Assembly (NCBI RefSeq): GCF_012844365.1
Contig: NZ_CP051626.1
Location: 3,410,001 to 3,474,000 of the forward strand
DNA: 64,000 nucleotides
Reading direction: 5' to 3'
Source: Brevibacterium sp. 'Marine'
GTDB lineage: Bacteria > Actinomycetota > Actinomycetes > Actinomycetales > Brevibacteriaceae
A model generated the notes under the pieces. The model did not search any database. It saw only the letters and a list, made by a program, of their open reading frames with translations, and was not told where the DNA came from. The position numbers and the translations under genes are program-made. Below, piece after piece: positions 45,268 through 53,952 of the stretch (position 1 is its first letter; every line of letters begins with the position of its first letter).

Positions 45268-46028
45268 GCGTCGAGTCCGTGCGCATTCCCGAACTCTCAG
45301 CCGCCGGGGCCGCCATGGCGCCGTTCTTCCGCCACGTCTACGGGGACTCCCCCGAGCAGTTCGTCGAGGTCTTCGGTGACCCGGCGGCCGCCTCGGCGAC
45401 GGTGGTCTTCGTCCACGGAGGCTACTTCCGGCCCAGCACCGACCTGGCCCATGCCCGGCCGTTGGCTCGGGCGTTGGCCGAGTCCGGGGTGCTCGTCGCC
45501 TCCGTCGAGTATCGACGACTCGGCGGTCAGCCGCTCCTGCTCGACGATGTCACCGCGGGCATCGATTCGGTGTGCGCCGAACTTCCGCGCTGGGGAGTCA
45601 GCGAACACGCGAGGCAGAATCTGATCGTCTCGGGCCACTCGGCCGGTGGCTGCCTCGTCCTCGCCTGGGCCTCGCATCTGCCCGAGGAGGGACCGCGGAT
45701 CCGTCTGCGCCCTCTGGCACCGGTGACCGATCTGCTGCGGGAAGTCGAGGCGGGCCTCGGGGATGGAGCGGTGTTGGACTATATGGGGGTGCGCCCCGAG
45801 GATGATCGGCAGGCGTATCTGCGCCACGATCCGCGTTCGCGCGCGGTCTGCATCCCGGCACGCGTCGATGTGCATTCGATCCACGGGGATGCCGATGCCA
45901 CCGTCGACATCGAGTTCTCCCGCGTCTTCCCCGCCGCCCTGACCGGGCTGGCCGGGGCGAACCATGCCGATGTCATCGACCCCGATTCTCCGTTCTTCCC
46001 GCAGGTGAGGAGCCTGCTGCTCGGCTGA
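45264..46028 (+). CDS. Alpha/beta hydrolase, kynurenine-formamidase-like
   Basis: 254 aa. HSL-type fold: oxyanion VFVHGGYFRP, Ser in SGHSAGGCLVLAWAS, Asp near HGDADATVDIE and His in GANHADVID. The sequence and the adjacent, convergent tryptophan 2,3-dioxygenase gene (11 bases away) suggest an arylformamidase of the AFMID type, turning N-formylkynurenine into kynurenine; a general esterase remains possible. Translationally coupled to the SGNH hydrolase. Confidence 0.8.
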   Translation: MSVESVRIPELSAAGAAMAPFFRHVYGDSPEQFVEVFGDPAAASATVVFVHGGYFRPSTDLAHARPLARALAESGVLVASVEYRRLGGQPLLLDDVTAGIDSVCAELPRWGVSEHARQNLIVSGHSAGGCLVLAWASHLPEEGPRIRLRPLAPVTDLLREVEAGLGDGAVLDYMGVRPEDDRQAYLRHDPRSRAVCIPARVDVHSIHGDADATVDIEFSRVFPAALTGLAGANHADVIDPDSPFFPQVRSLLLG

Positions 46029-46038
46029 AGGGCGGCGT

Positions 46039-46959
46039 TCAGACCCCTTTGGGGCTGATGCCCGGCCCGTTCTCGATGCCGGTGCGGATATCGAAGAGTT
46101 CGGGGAAGAACGTCAGATCGAGCGCCTTCTGCAGGAATCCGACTCCGCTCGAGCCGCCCGTTCCGCGTTTCATGCCGATGATCCGCAGCACCGTGCGCAT
46201 GTGCCGGTAGCGCCAGATCTGGAAGTTCTCCTCGAGGTCGACGAGCTCTTCGCAGCTCTCGTATTCCTGCCAGTACTTCTGCGGGTTCTCGTAGATGATG
46301 CGGAAGACATCGCACAGTTCCTCGTCGAAGGTGTGGGCGACCGACTTGTCCCGATCGAGCAGCCGCTGCGGCACCGGAAGTCCGCGCCGGGCCAGACAGG
46401 CGAGGAACTCGTCGTAGATGCTCGGCTCCTCCAAGTACTGTTCGAGAGCCGCACGTGCCTCGGGCTCTCCGTCGAAGACCGGGAGCATGGCGCGGTTCTT
46501 GTTGCCGAGCAGGAATTCCACGGCCCGGTACTGCCAGGACTGGAAGCCGGAGGCTCGGCCGAGCTGGTCGCGGAACCCGACGTATTCGCTCGGCGTCAGC
46601 GTGGCGAGCACCGACCACTGCTCGGTCAGGGTCTTCTGGATGTGTTTGACGCGGGCGATGCGTTTGAGCGCGGTCTGCAGCTCATCGTCGGCGATGAGGC
46701 GCCGGGCGTCCAGGAGCTCGTGGATGACGAGCCTGAACCACAGCTCCGTGGTCTGGTGCTGGATGATGAAGAGCAGCTCGTCGTGATGTTCGGGACTGCT
46801 GACGGGGTGCTGGGCGCCCAGGAGCCGGTCGAGGTCGAGATACGACCCGTAGGTCATCGACTCCTTGAGGTCGGTGTGGACCCCGGCTTCGAGGTCTCGT
46901 TCGTTCTTCTCGGCCGTCGTCCGAGCGTCGCTGCCCGGGTCATGGTTGGTGTCGGTCAT
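46039..46959 (-). CDS. kynA: Tryptophan 2,3-dioxygenase
   Basis: 306 aa. Heme enzyme that opens the indole ring of Trp to N-formylkynurenine. Substrate/heme residues in [41 protein letters not shown], and the proximal heme region [29 protein letters not shown]. The start is uncertain: ATG 46959 (GGAGG only 2 bases away) or 46971 (four residues longer, no ribosome site). Encoded after the emfourin-like gene on the same strand and facing the formamidase-like gene. Confidence 0.94.
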   Translation of the reverse strand: MTDTNHDPGSDARTTAEKNERDLEAGVHTDLKESMTYGSYLDLDRLLGAQHPVSSPEHHDELLFIIQHQTTELWFRLVIHELLDARRLIADDELQTALKRIARVKHIQKTLTEQWSVLATLTPSEYVGFRDQLGRASGFQSWQYRAVEFLLGNKNRAMLPVFDGEPEARAALEQYLEEPSIYDEFLACLARRGLPVPQRLLDRDKSVAHTFDEELCDVFRIIYENPQKYWQEYESCEELVDLEENFQIWRYRHMRTVLRIIGMKRGTGGSSGVGFLQKALDLTFFPELFDIRTGIENGPGISPKGV

Positions 46960-46976
46960 GACCTCCAGCATAGGGG

Positions 46977-47303
46977 TCAGCCGGGTTGCCGCCTCTGCGG
47001 TTCGGCGACGTCCCGCACTTCGTCGACCAGCTGCTTCCATTCCGGCGGCATCTGGGACTCGCCGAAGCGCACTCGCCCGAACCGGCTTTCGATGAGATAG
47101 GCGAAACGGTCAGCCCCCGTGGACTGCGGCGCATCATCACTCTGCCCGCCGTCGGACCAGGGAAGATCGGCGATGCGCGGGCCGAGGTCATCGCGCCGAC
47201 TGCTCGCGTCGATGTCGACTTCCCAGACGAGCAGCATCCCGCCGATCCCGCCCGAGCGTTCGACGAGCAGACGCCCGAAGCCCTCCGCAGGCTTCTCGTT
47301 CAC
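46977..47303 (-). CDS. Emfourin-like inhibitor of the adjacent M4 protease
   Basis: 108 aa from a GTG overlapping the protease stop by GTGA. The opening [23 protein letters not shown] is the emfourin signature (VERSGG.xG). These small proteins inhibit the protealysin-like M4 protease encoded beside them. ATG starts further upstream would lie inside the protease gene. Followed 18 bases later by kynA. Confidence 0.8.
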   Translation of the reverse strand: MNEKPAEGFGRLLVERSGGIGGMLLVWEVDIDASSRRDDLGPRIADLPWSDGGQSDDAPQSTGADRFAYLIESRFGRVRFGESQMPPEWKQLVDEVRDVAEPQRRQPG

Positions 47304-48424
47304 CAGCTGCTCCCCTGGTTTCCGCGCGCCGATCCGGAGTGGGAGATGCCCACGGCTTCCCACCCGGAGACGATCGCATCGTGAACGTCGGATCCGGCGC
47401 CGAACTGGTCGGCCGCCTCGGCGATGGTGAGTTCTGCGAACTCCGCGAAATCGGTGCGCTGCGTGATCTCGGACCCGGTGAGGACGGAGTACCAGACCTG
47501 TCCGACGCTCTCCCAGGCCGGACCGCCGACGGCGGTGGCGGCGAGCGCGAAGGCGCGGTTCGGGATCCCGGAGTTGAGGTGGACCCCGCCGTTGTCGGAG
47601 TCGGTGGCGACGAAGTCGTTCATATGCGCCGGCTGCGGATCCGCGCCGAGGACGTCGTCGTCATAGGCCGTGCCGGGTTCGATCATGGAGCGTAGGGCAC
47701 GTCCGGTCACCTCGGGTGTGAAGATTCCGGCGCCGATGAGCCAGTCCGCGTCCTCGGCATTCTGTCCGGCATCGTGCTGCTGGGTGAGTGCCCCGAAGAC
47801 ATCGGCGCAGTGCTCGTTGAGTGCTCCCGGCTGGTCGACGTATTCGAGGTCGGCGGTGTGGCTGATGACGCCGTGGGAGAGTTCGTGACCGATGATCGAC
47901 AGCGAACCGGTGAACCCCGTGAACACTTCGTCGTCGCCGTCGCCGAAGACCATGAGGCGGCCGTCGAAGAACGCGTTGTCGTAGTCCGTGCCGTAGTGGA
48001 CGCTGGCCATGAGCGGCATTCCCGCGCCATCGAGCGAATCGCGCCCGAACACCTCGGAGAACAGCGCATATGAAGCGCCGAGCCCGTCATAGGCTTCGTT
48101 GACAGGTTCGTCGCCGACGGGCTCTTCGCCCTCGGAGCGGACGAGTTCGCCGGGCAGCACCTCGGTGTTCTGCGCATCGTGGATGAGGCGCTGCAGCCCT
48201 GCCGATCCGGGGGCGGCGAGCGCGGTTTCGTCCTTGCCGAGATCGGCCGGCGGTGTGTACCTCAGACCCGCCAGGCGCAGGTTTCGGCAGCTCTCATCGG
48301 ACATCCGACAGTTGGCCGCGGCGGCCGCGGCCTTCGGGAACCGTTCGGTGCCGCGCTCGGCGATCGCATCGAGGAGGTAGGGCGGGACGACACTGTGAAA
48401 TGGGACGACGTTGTGAGAGACCAT
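47300..48424 (-). CDS. M4-family (protealysin/thermolysin) metalloprotease
   Basis: 374 aa. A short N-terminal protealysin-type propeptide (VVPPYLLDAIAERG) without a signal peptide is followed by the M4 catalytic domain: HYGTDYDNAFFDGRLMVFGDGD, zinc site GHELSHGVISHTADL, third ligand in GALNEHCADVFG, and the C-terminal YSVLTGSEITQRTDF with the substrate His region GAGSDVHDAIVSGWEAVG. Protealysin-like enzymes may act inside the cell or be released on lysis. Cognate inhibitor overlaps the 3' end. Confidence 0.93.
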   Translation of the reverse strand: MVSHNVVPFHSVVPPYLLDAIAERGTERFPKAAAAAANCRMSDESCRNLRLAGLRYTPPADLGKDETALAAPGSAGLQRLIHDAQNTEVLPGELVRSEGEEPVGDEPVNEAYDGLGASYALFSEVFGRDSLDGAGMPLMASVHYGTDYDNAFFDGRLMVFGDGDDEVFTGFTGSLSIIGHELSHGVISHTADLEYVDQPGALNEHCADVFGALTQQHDAGQNAEDADWLIGAGIFTPEVTGRALRSMIEPGTAYDDDVLGADPQPAHMNDFVATDSDNGGVHLNSGIPNRAFALAATAVGGPAWESVGQVWYSVLTGSEITQRTDFAEFAELTIAEAADQFGAGSDVHDAIVSGWEAVGISHSGSARGNQGSSW

Positions 48425-48516
48425 GACTCCAGCGTGCCACTTCCGGCGACGAACCGATAGGGAACCCGGCACATCCGCGGCGGGCGGCCCGCCGCGACCT
48501 CAACTAAACTTGTCAC

Positions 48517-49866
48517 GTGCTCAAACCCATCCTGTGGCCGGTGCTCGTACCGTTCGCCCTCTTCGCCGTCGGCCTGGGTGCGATCATGCCGATCCTCGTG
48601 CTCGGCGCGCTCTCGCTGGGGTCGACGCAGGCCTTCGCCGCCGCCATCGTCGGCATCATGGGGGCCGTGTCGCTGATGGCCACGGTGCCGGCCGGGATCC
48701 TCATCGACCGCCTCGGCGATTTCCGGGCGATGACCGTGGCCACGTTCGCAGCGATCATCGTGCTCGGCTCCATCGTCGCCGCTTTCATCTGGGATTCGCC
48801 GTACTCGCTGCTCGTCTACACGGTCGCGCTCATGGTCTTCGGCCCGGTCTCCGATGTGTGGAGCCTGGCCCGGCAGGCCGTCGTCGCCGAGGTGATGCCG
48901 CCGGCCGATCTCGCCAAGGCGATGACCGCGCTCGGCGGCACGCAGCGGGTCGGCAACCTCGTCGGGCCGATGATCGGCGCCGGTCTCATGCTCGTGTTCC
49001 CGATCTGGTCCGTGTTCGTCTTCTCCGGGCTCACCGCCGTCGCGGCGATCGCGATCATGGCGCTGCCGATCGCGCAGATCCCCGGTTTCGACGGCCATCC
49101 CCACCGCGCCGAGGCGGCCCCGACCTCCCGTGCCGACGATGACGATCCCTCCCCCTCCGATGTTCCTCACCCCGCCGAGGCGGCCGACCCCGCCCCAGCG
49201 AACGATCCCCCACACGGAGACGACCACCATCCTCGGCGCGGAAAGAAGAAGGATCGTCGGCCGCCATTGGATGTGCGGTGGAGATCGGTCGTCCTCACCG
49301 GCGTCACGATCATCGCACTGGCGGCGGCCCGAGCCGCCCAGCCTGTCGTCGTCCAGCTGTGGGGCGTCGAGATCGGGCTGCACAAGTCCTCGATCTCGCT
49401 CATCATCGCCTTCGGCGCCGGACTCGAGCTCATCGTCATGTTCCTCGGTGCGTACATCAAGGACCACCTCGGCCGGGTCGCGACCCTCGTCGCGTGTCTG
49501 TCCATCTTCGGCACCGGGTTCGTCATCATGGTCGTCAAGCCGGATCTGGCCGGGATGGTCATCGCCGCCGCGGTCATGGCCTTCGGCAACGGCCTCGGGG
49601 CGGGCGTGAATATGACGATCGGGGCGGACCTCTCCCCCACCGTCGGCCGGCCGCGTTTCCTCGGCATCTGGGCGATCTTCAACAACGGCGGCAAACTCGG
49701 CGGACCGACGCTGCTGTCCCTCATCATCACCGTGACCACCCTGCGATTCGGGGTGCTCTTCCCGGGACTGCTCGCCCTCCTCGGCGCGGTGTGGATCCTC
49801 ATCTGGGCCCGTCAGGTGGGGCTGCCCGGCCGCAGAAGGCGCCTCGACCCGCCGCGCACGGACTGA
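48517..49866 (+). CDS. MFS transporter
   Basis: 449 aa, 12 membrane helices in two bundles joined by a ~70-residue hydrophilic loop rich in Asp/His/Pro (DDDDPSPSDVPHPAEAADP). Helix-2 loop ILIDRLGDFRAM is the MFS signature. Leaderless: TAAACT at 48505-48510 lies 6 bases before the GTG start. Substrate unknown. The central loop carries two copies of the window-wide 10-mer in its DNA. Confidence 0.85.
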   Translation: MLKPILWPVLVPFALFAVGLGAIMPILVLGALSLGSTQAFAAAIVGIMGAVSLMATVPAGILIDRLGDFRAMTVATFAAIIVLGSIVAAFIWDSPYSLLVYTVALMVFGPVSDVWSLARQAVVAEVMPPADLAKAMTALGGTQRVGNLVGPMIGAGLMLVFPIWSVFVFSGLTAVAAIAIMALPIAQIPGFDGHPHRAEAAPTSRADDDDPSPSDVPHPAEAADPAPANDPPHGDDHHPRRGKKKDRRPPLDVRWRSVVLTGVTIIALAAARAAQPVVVQLWGVEIGLHKSSISLIIAFGAGLELIVMFLGAYIKDHLGRVATLVACLSIFGTGFVIMVVKPDLAGMVIAAAVMAFGNGLGAGVNMTIGADLSPTVGRPRFLGIWAIFNNGGKLGGPTLLSLIITVTTLRFGVLFPGLLALLGAVWILIWARQVGLPGRRRRLDPPRTD

Positions 49867-50071
49867 CTCCGGGCGGCTCCTCACGTCTCCGCGCATACGG
49901 CCCACACTCACGCACGCACTGACCCGACGGACTAGGCTGGAGACGACCGATTCGACGAGGTTCGGCTGACAGCACGATGCTGAAGGCCCTCAGGGGTCGG
50001 CGGGCCGGAGCCGAAGGCCCGCAGGGGCCGGCCGACAGCTGAGTGTCCGACCAGGATCAGGAGAGTCATCG

Positions 50072-52084
50072 ATGGAAGCACTGGACGTCGGCGGATATGT
50101 GCTGGTGAGCCTGGCCGCACTCGTCTTCCTCTTCCTCCAGTCATGGTTCGCCGCCACCGTGGTCCGTCGCGTCGTCGGTGTGCCCACCGGCTGGCCGCGC
50201 ACACTGGCCGTCGGCCTCGTCATGAGCGCCGTCGTCGCTGTGACCGTCCAGTACCTCTACCGCGCCGGCACCGGGCAGAACGCAGACGGCCTCGACGTCT
50301 CCCCCGGAGTGGCGGTGCTGTTCATGGTGCTCGCCCTCGGGTGGATCTTCGCCCTGGGCGTCGGCGCCCTCGTCATGCTCGAGGCGGCCTTTCCGACCGG
50401 ATCCCTGCCGAGCCCGCAGTCGCTGTTCTTCGGGTGGAAATCCCGCCGTCGCCGCGCCCGCCGCTATGCCCAGGTCGTATCCATTGCGGTGCGGCACGGG
50501 CTCGGCTCCCAGCTGCGCGGCTTCGGCGGGGATTCGCCGGGCCGAGAGGTCAAGACCGCGCGGGCGCTCAAGGAATCCCTCGCCGAGGCGGGGGTGACCT
50601 TCGTCAAGCTCGGACAGATGCTCTCGACCCGCCGAGACATCCTCCCGCCGGTGTTCGTCCGTGAACTCGAGACCCTGCAGACGCAGGTGACCCCCGAACC
50701 GTGGTCGGTCATCGAGCCGGCCATCACCGAGCGGCTCGGTCGGCCGATCGGAGAGATCTTCGCGCGCATCGACTCCACACCGCTGGCGGCCGCCTCGGTG
50801 GCGCAGGTCCATGAGGCGACTCTTCTCGACGGCACAGAGGTCATCGTCAAGGTGCAGCGACCGAAGGCGCTCAATCAGGTCGCACAGGATCTCGATATCA
50901 TCCTGCGGTTGGCGGGCTGGCTGAACAAGACCACGACGTGGGGTCGGGACCTGGGTGTGCAGTCGCTGGCCGCAGGGTTCGCGAACACGCTCGAGGAGGA
51001 GCTCGACTATCGGATCGAGCTGGACAACATGGCCAGCATCGAGGCCTCACTGACACGGTCGGGCAAGTTCGACGTCACCGTTCCGCACGGCTATCCGGGC
51101 CTCAGCGGCGAACGCCTGCTGGTGATGGACCGGCTGCCCGGACAGCCGGTCTCGCGTGCGGGGATGCTGCTGACCGGGCTCAGCGATGCCGAACGGTCCC
51201 GGTTGGCGACCACTCTGCTGGGTGCCACGCTCGAGCAGATCATCGGTGATGGGATCTTCCACGCCGATCTGCATGCCGGCAACATCTTCATCACTCCCGA
51301 AGGGAAGCTGGGGCTGCTCGACTTCGGTGCGGTCGGACGACTCGACCCGGCCACGCAGACGTCGCTGGGCCTGATGCTCTATTCCATCGACCAGAACGAC
51401 AGCGCAGGGGCCACCGACGCCCTCATCGAACTCCTCGGACGTCCCGACGGGCTCGATGATCGGGAGGTCGAGCGCGCCGTCGGCGAACTCCTGCTGCGCT
51501 ACGGCGGCGGCACCCGCGCGACGCAGGGCCAGAAGCTCTTCGACGATCTGTTCAACCTCGTGCTCGCTCATCGCTTCTCCGTGCCGGCGCCGATCAGCGC
51601 CGCCTTCCGAGCCATGGCCTCGGTCGAGGGTGCGCTGCTGACGATCGATCCGAACTTCGACGTCATCGCTGTGTCCCGGAAGGAGGGCAACAGGCTCGTG
51701 AGGTCGAAGCTCAAGGGCACGAAGATCACCGATGAGCTGCAGCGCCGGGCCCTGCAGCTGATGCCGATGATCGACCGCATGCCGCGCCGGATCAACAAGA
51801 TCACCGAGGATCTCGAGCAGGGCCGCTTCTCGATGAACATGCGTGTGCTCGAGAATCCGTCCGACCGCAGCTTCCTCACCAGCCTGTTCCAACAGCTCAT
51901 CGTCGCCGTCCTCGCCGGGGCCGCCGTGGTGGGATCGATCATGCTCATCACCAGCGATGAGGGTCCGCTGCTGACGAAGGACATCCACCTGTACTCGTTC
52001 TTCGGCTTCGTGCTGCTCTTCGGCGGCTTCGTGCTGAGCATGCGCTCCCTCATGCTCGTGTTCAGACGCGACGGCCAGAGCTAG
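50072..52084 (+). CDS. AarF/UbiB-type ABC1 kinase
   Basis: 670 aa. Three N-terminal TM helices (~1-110) are followed by the ABC1 kinase domain. KxGQ motif in FVKLGQMLSTRRDI, Ala-rich loop LAAASVAQVHEATL, VIVKVQRP Lys, HADLHAGNIF catalytic loop, LLDFGAVGRL. Two C-terminal TM helices end the protein. UbiB-like proteins act in quinone and isoprenoid-lipid metabolism; in actinobacteria menaquinone is the likely link. AGGAG lies 12 bases before the ATG. Confidence 0.9.
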   Translation: MEALDVGGYVLVSLAALVFLFLQSWFAATVVRRVVGVPTGWPRTLAVGLVMSAVVAVTVQYLYRAGTGQNADGLDVSPGVAVLFMVLALGWIFALGVGALVMLEAAFPTGSLPSPQSLFFGWKSRRRRARRYAQVVSIAVRHGLGSQLRGFGGDSPGREVKTARALKESLAEAGVTFVKLGQMLSTRRDILPPVFVRELETLQTQVTPEPWSVIEPAITERLGRPIGEIFARIDSTPLAAASVAQVHEATLLDGTEVIVKVQRPKALNQVAQDLDIILRLAGWLNKTTTWGRDLGVQSLAAGFANTLEEELDYRIELDNMASIEASLTRSGKFDVTVPHGYPGLSGERLLVMDRLPGQPVSRAGMLLTGLSDAERSRLATTLLGATLEQIIGDGIFHADLHAGNIFITPEGKLGLLDFGAVGRLDPATQTSLGLMLYSIDQNDSAGATDALIELLGRPDGLDDREVERAVGELLLRYGGGTRATQGQKLFDDLFNLVLAHRFSVPAPISAAFRAMASVEGALLTIDPNFDVIAVSRKEGNRLVRSKLKGTKITDELQRRALQLMPMIDRMPRRINKITEDLEQGRFSMNMRVLENPSDRSFLTSLFQQLIVAVLAGAAVVGSIMLITSDEGPLLTKDIHLYSFFGFVLLFGGFVLSMRSLMLVFRRDGQS

Positions 52085-52577
52085 CCTGCCACTCGACCGT
52101 CGCTGCGCCCGTCCACCAACCTCCACCGTTGCCACTCGGCCATCGCCACTCCGCTGTCGCGCCCCTCATTCAGTCGCGCCCCTCATTCAAGTGTCGGCGG
52201 CTGGACTTTCGGGCGTCCGGCGCAATCGTGGTTGCACAGCCCGTCTTCCGACGTGGGCTGGCCGGCCGAGACTGCGCCGTTGTGGGCCTACCGTGAGCGC
52301 TCCGGCTAGTCCGGCTGCTGGGAGTCACACCTCAGTCGGAGCGAGTCATTGGTGAAGTTCCGGACGATCCGTGCGGGAATTCGTGGCCGAAGTCCGCACG
52401 GATCGTCCGGAACTCGGGAGCCGGGCGGACGAAGCTGGAGCCGGGCAGCGAAAAGGGCGATGCCCCGTGGGAATGCGACCGCAGCGTAGATTCCGCCCGC
52501 GCCCGGGCAAGAAGAAGCCCAGCGTACCGCTGGTTCTGACGGTTCACGTGCCATAACCGTCTCATCACGCAAAGAAC
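52085..52577. other. Non-coding region with an orphan hairpin
   Basis: No gene found. Holds direct repeats CGCCCCTCATTCA near 52158 and 52174, the long inverted repeat at 52356-52414, and GGAGCCGGGC repeats near 52420-52450. Confidence 0.55.
52356..52414. other. 21-bp perfect inverted repeat with 17-base spacer
   Basis: Arms 52356-52376 and 52394-52414. There is no T tract and no close gene on either side, so not a simple terminator. Could be a small RNA hairpin or a recombination/operator site. Confidence 0.5.
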
Positions 52578-52605
52578 CAGGGCAGACAATCGAGTGTCTG
52601 CCCTG
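52578..52605 (-). terminator. Terminator of tRNA-Thr
   Basis: 11-base arms (52578-52588, 52595-52605), then GGTTCTTT on the minus strand, 9 bases past the tRNA 3' end. Confidence 0.75.
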
Positions 52606-52613
52606 CTCAGGTG

Positions 52614-52686
52614 AGCCCCCTGTCAGACTCGAACTGACGACCTTCGCTTTACAAGAGCGGTGCTCTACCAACTGAGCTAAGGAGGC
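52614..52686 (-). tRNA. tRNA-Thr (anticodon TGT)
   Basis: 73 nt on the minus strand: acceptor GCCTCCT/AGGGGGC with one wobble, D-arm GCTC...GAGC, anticodon loop CTTGTAA, T-arm GTCAG/CTGAC. The first anticodon-stem pair is a C-A mismatch. CCA is not encoded. Confidence 0.92.
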
Positions 52687-52764
52687 GTGGTGCGCACCGA
52701 GCGTGCGCGCCTACACGATAGTAGTCCATGGCCGGGCCCGGCCACAAAACCGCCGGGGACGAAG

Positions 52765-52798
52765 AGGGCCGGACCCCACCTCGGCTGGGTCCGGCCTT
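52765..52798 (-). terminator. Terminator of the DsbA-like gene
   Basis: 10-base perfect arms (52767-52776, 52787-52796) with a 10-base loop, 85 bases past the stop. Confidence 0.65.
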
Positions 52799-52882
52799 CG
52801 ATCGTGCTCTGTCGAGCCGAGCGTTGTGCTGGTCTGATTCCGGTTCCGGCCTCGGCCAGCACCCGGTCAGGAACTCAGTGGC

Positions 52883-53743
52883 TCAGCCCTTGAACTCTCC
52901 GGTGGCCTTGAGGATCTCGGTGGCCAGGGCCTGCGAGTCGCTGGTCTTGTCGGTGTGCTCGCCATTGATGAGCACCCACGGGGTGGCTTCGACTCCGTCA
53001 TCAAGAGCGGTCTGGCTCGACTGCTCGACGAACTTGTCGAAGGTCCGGTCGGTGACGCAGGACTCCACGGTCTGCTCGGGATCGGCCTGGAGCTTCTTCG
53101 AGGTGTCGACACCGGCGTCCTCGGCGACCTTGAGCAGCTCCTCATCGGTGCGGCCCTCGGTGCCCTCCTCCGGCTGCTGGGCGTAGAGCGCGTCGAACAG
53201 GTCGATAGCGACCTCGGGCTGGCTGTCGACGACACAGGCGGCGAGGTTGGCAGCGCGGGTCGAGTACTCGTTTCCGCTGGACATGCGGTCGAGGAACGAC
53301 ACCGGCTTGTAGTTGACGACGATCGATCCCTCGTCGGCGAGCTTGCGCAGCATGCTCGCATTGCCTTCCTCGAAGGCCTTGCAGCCGGGGCACTGGAAGT
53401 CGAGGTAGACGGTGACCGTAGCGGCCCCCTCCTTCGCGCCCTCCTCGGTCGGAGCCGGTAGATCCGACTCCTCACCCTCGGGCATCTTCAGCGGCTGCAC
53501 GAGCGTGTTGTCCTTGCCCACGGTGATTCCGTCGGAGACATAGTTCGTGGGGCTGACAGCTGGTTTGCTCTGCTGGAAGACCAGCACGGCGACCACGGCC
53601 AGCACAGCGACGACGACCACTGCGATCCCGGTGTACAGGATCGTCTTCGCGGTCTTTTCCTTCTTCGCCTGATTCGCCGCGATCTGCCGGGCGTTCTCGC
53701 GTGCGCGGTTCCGCTTGTCGTCCGCGGAGTTGTTCTTCGCCAT
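52883..53743 (-). CDS. Membrane-anchored DsbA/thioredoxin-fold oxidoreductase
   Basis: 286 aa. A basic N-terminus (~35 residues) and one TM helix (TILYTGIAVVVVAVLAVVAVL) lead to an extracytoplasmic thioredoxin fold with active site QCPGCKAFE and cis-Pro loop EATPWVLING. A helical insert between them (QPEVAIDLFDALYAQQPEEG) is typical of DsbA. Mycobacterial relatives help fold cell-envelope proteins or reduce disulfides. It stands alone downstream of the kinase gene. Confidence 0.9.
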   Translation of the reverse strand: MAKNNSADDKRNRARENARQIAANQAKKEKTAKTILYTGIAVVVVAVLAVVAVLVFQQSKPAVSPTNYVSDGITVGKDNTLVQPLKMPEGEESDLPAPTEEGAKEGAATVTVYLDFQCPGCKAFEEGNASMLRKLADEGSIVVNYKPVSFLDRMSSGNEYSTRAANLAACVVDSQPEVAIDLFDALYAQQPEEGTEGRTDEELLKVAEDAGVDTSKKLQADPEQTVESCVTDRTFDKFVEQSSQTALDDGVEATPWVLINGEHTDKTSDSQALATEILKATGEFKG

Positions 53744-53952
53744 TGTTCCTCACGTTGGATCGTCTGACATCGGTGCGGCCTGTGGCCCGATCAGTGCGGG
53801 ACGGCTTCCGCGACCCGACGGCACCACTGTACCGAAACAGGTGCTGCGCCGACTCCCAGAAACATTCAAGGTTCAACTACAACGTTCAACTACCTCAACA
53901 CTGCGCCGGTAGCTTCCGGCACGCACCGGACCAGGCAGCCACACCGGTCGCC

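Noticed and set aside
52306..52671. 121-codon minus-strand frame near tRNA-Thr
   Set aside because: Its start lies in the tRNA gene and it crosses the terminator and the inverted repeat; no family.
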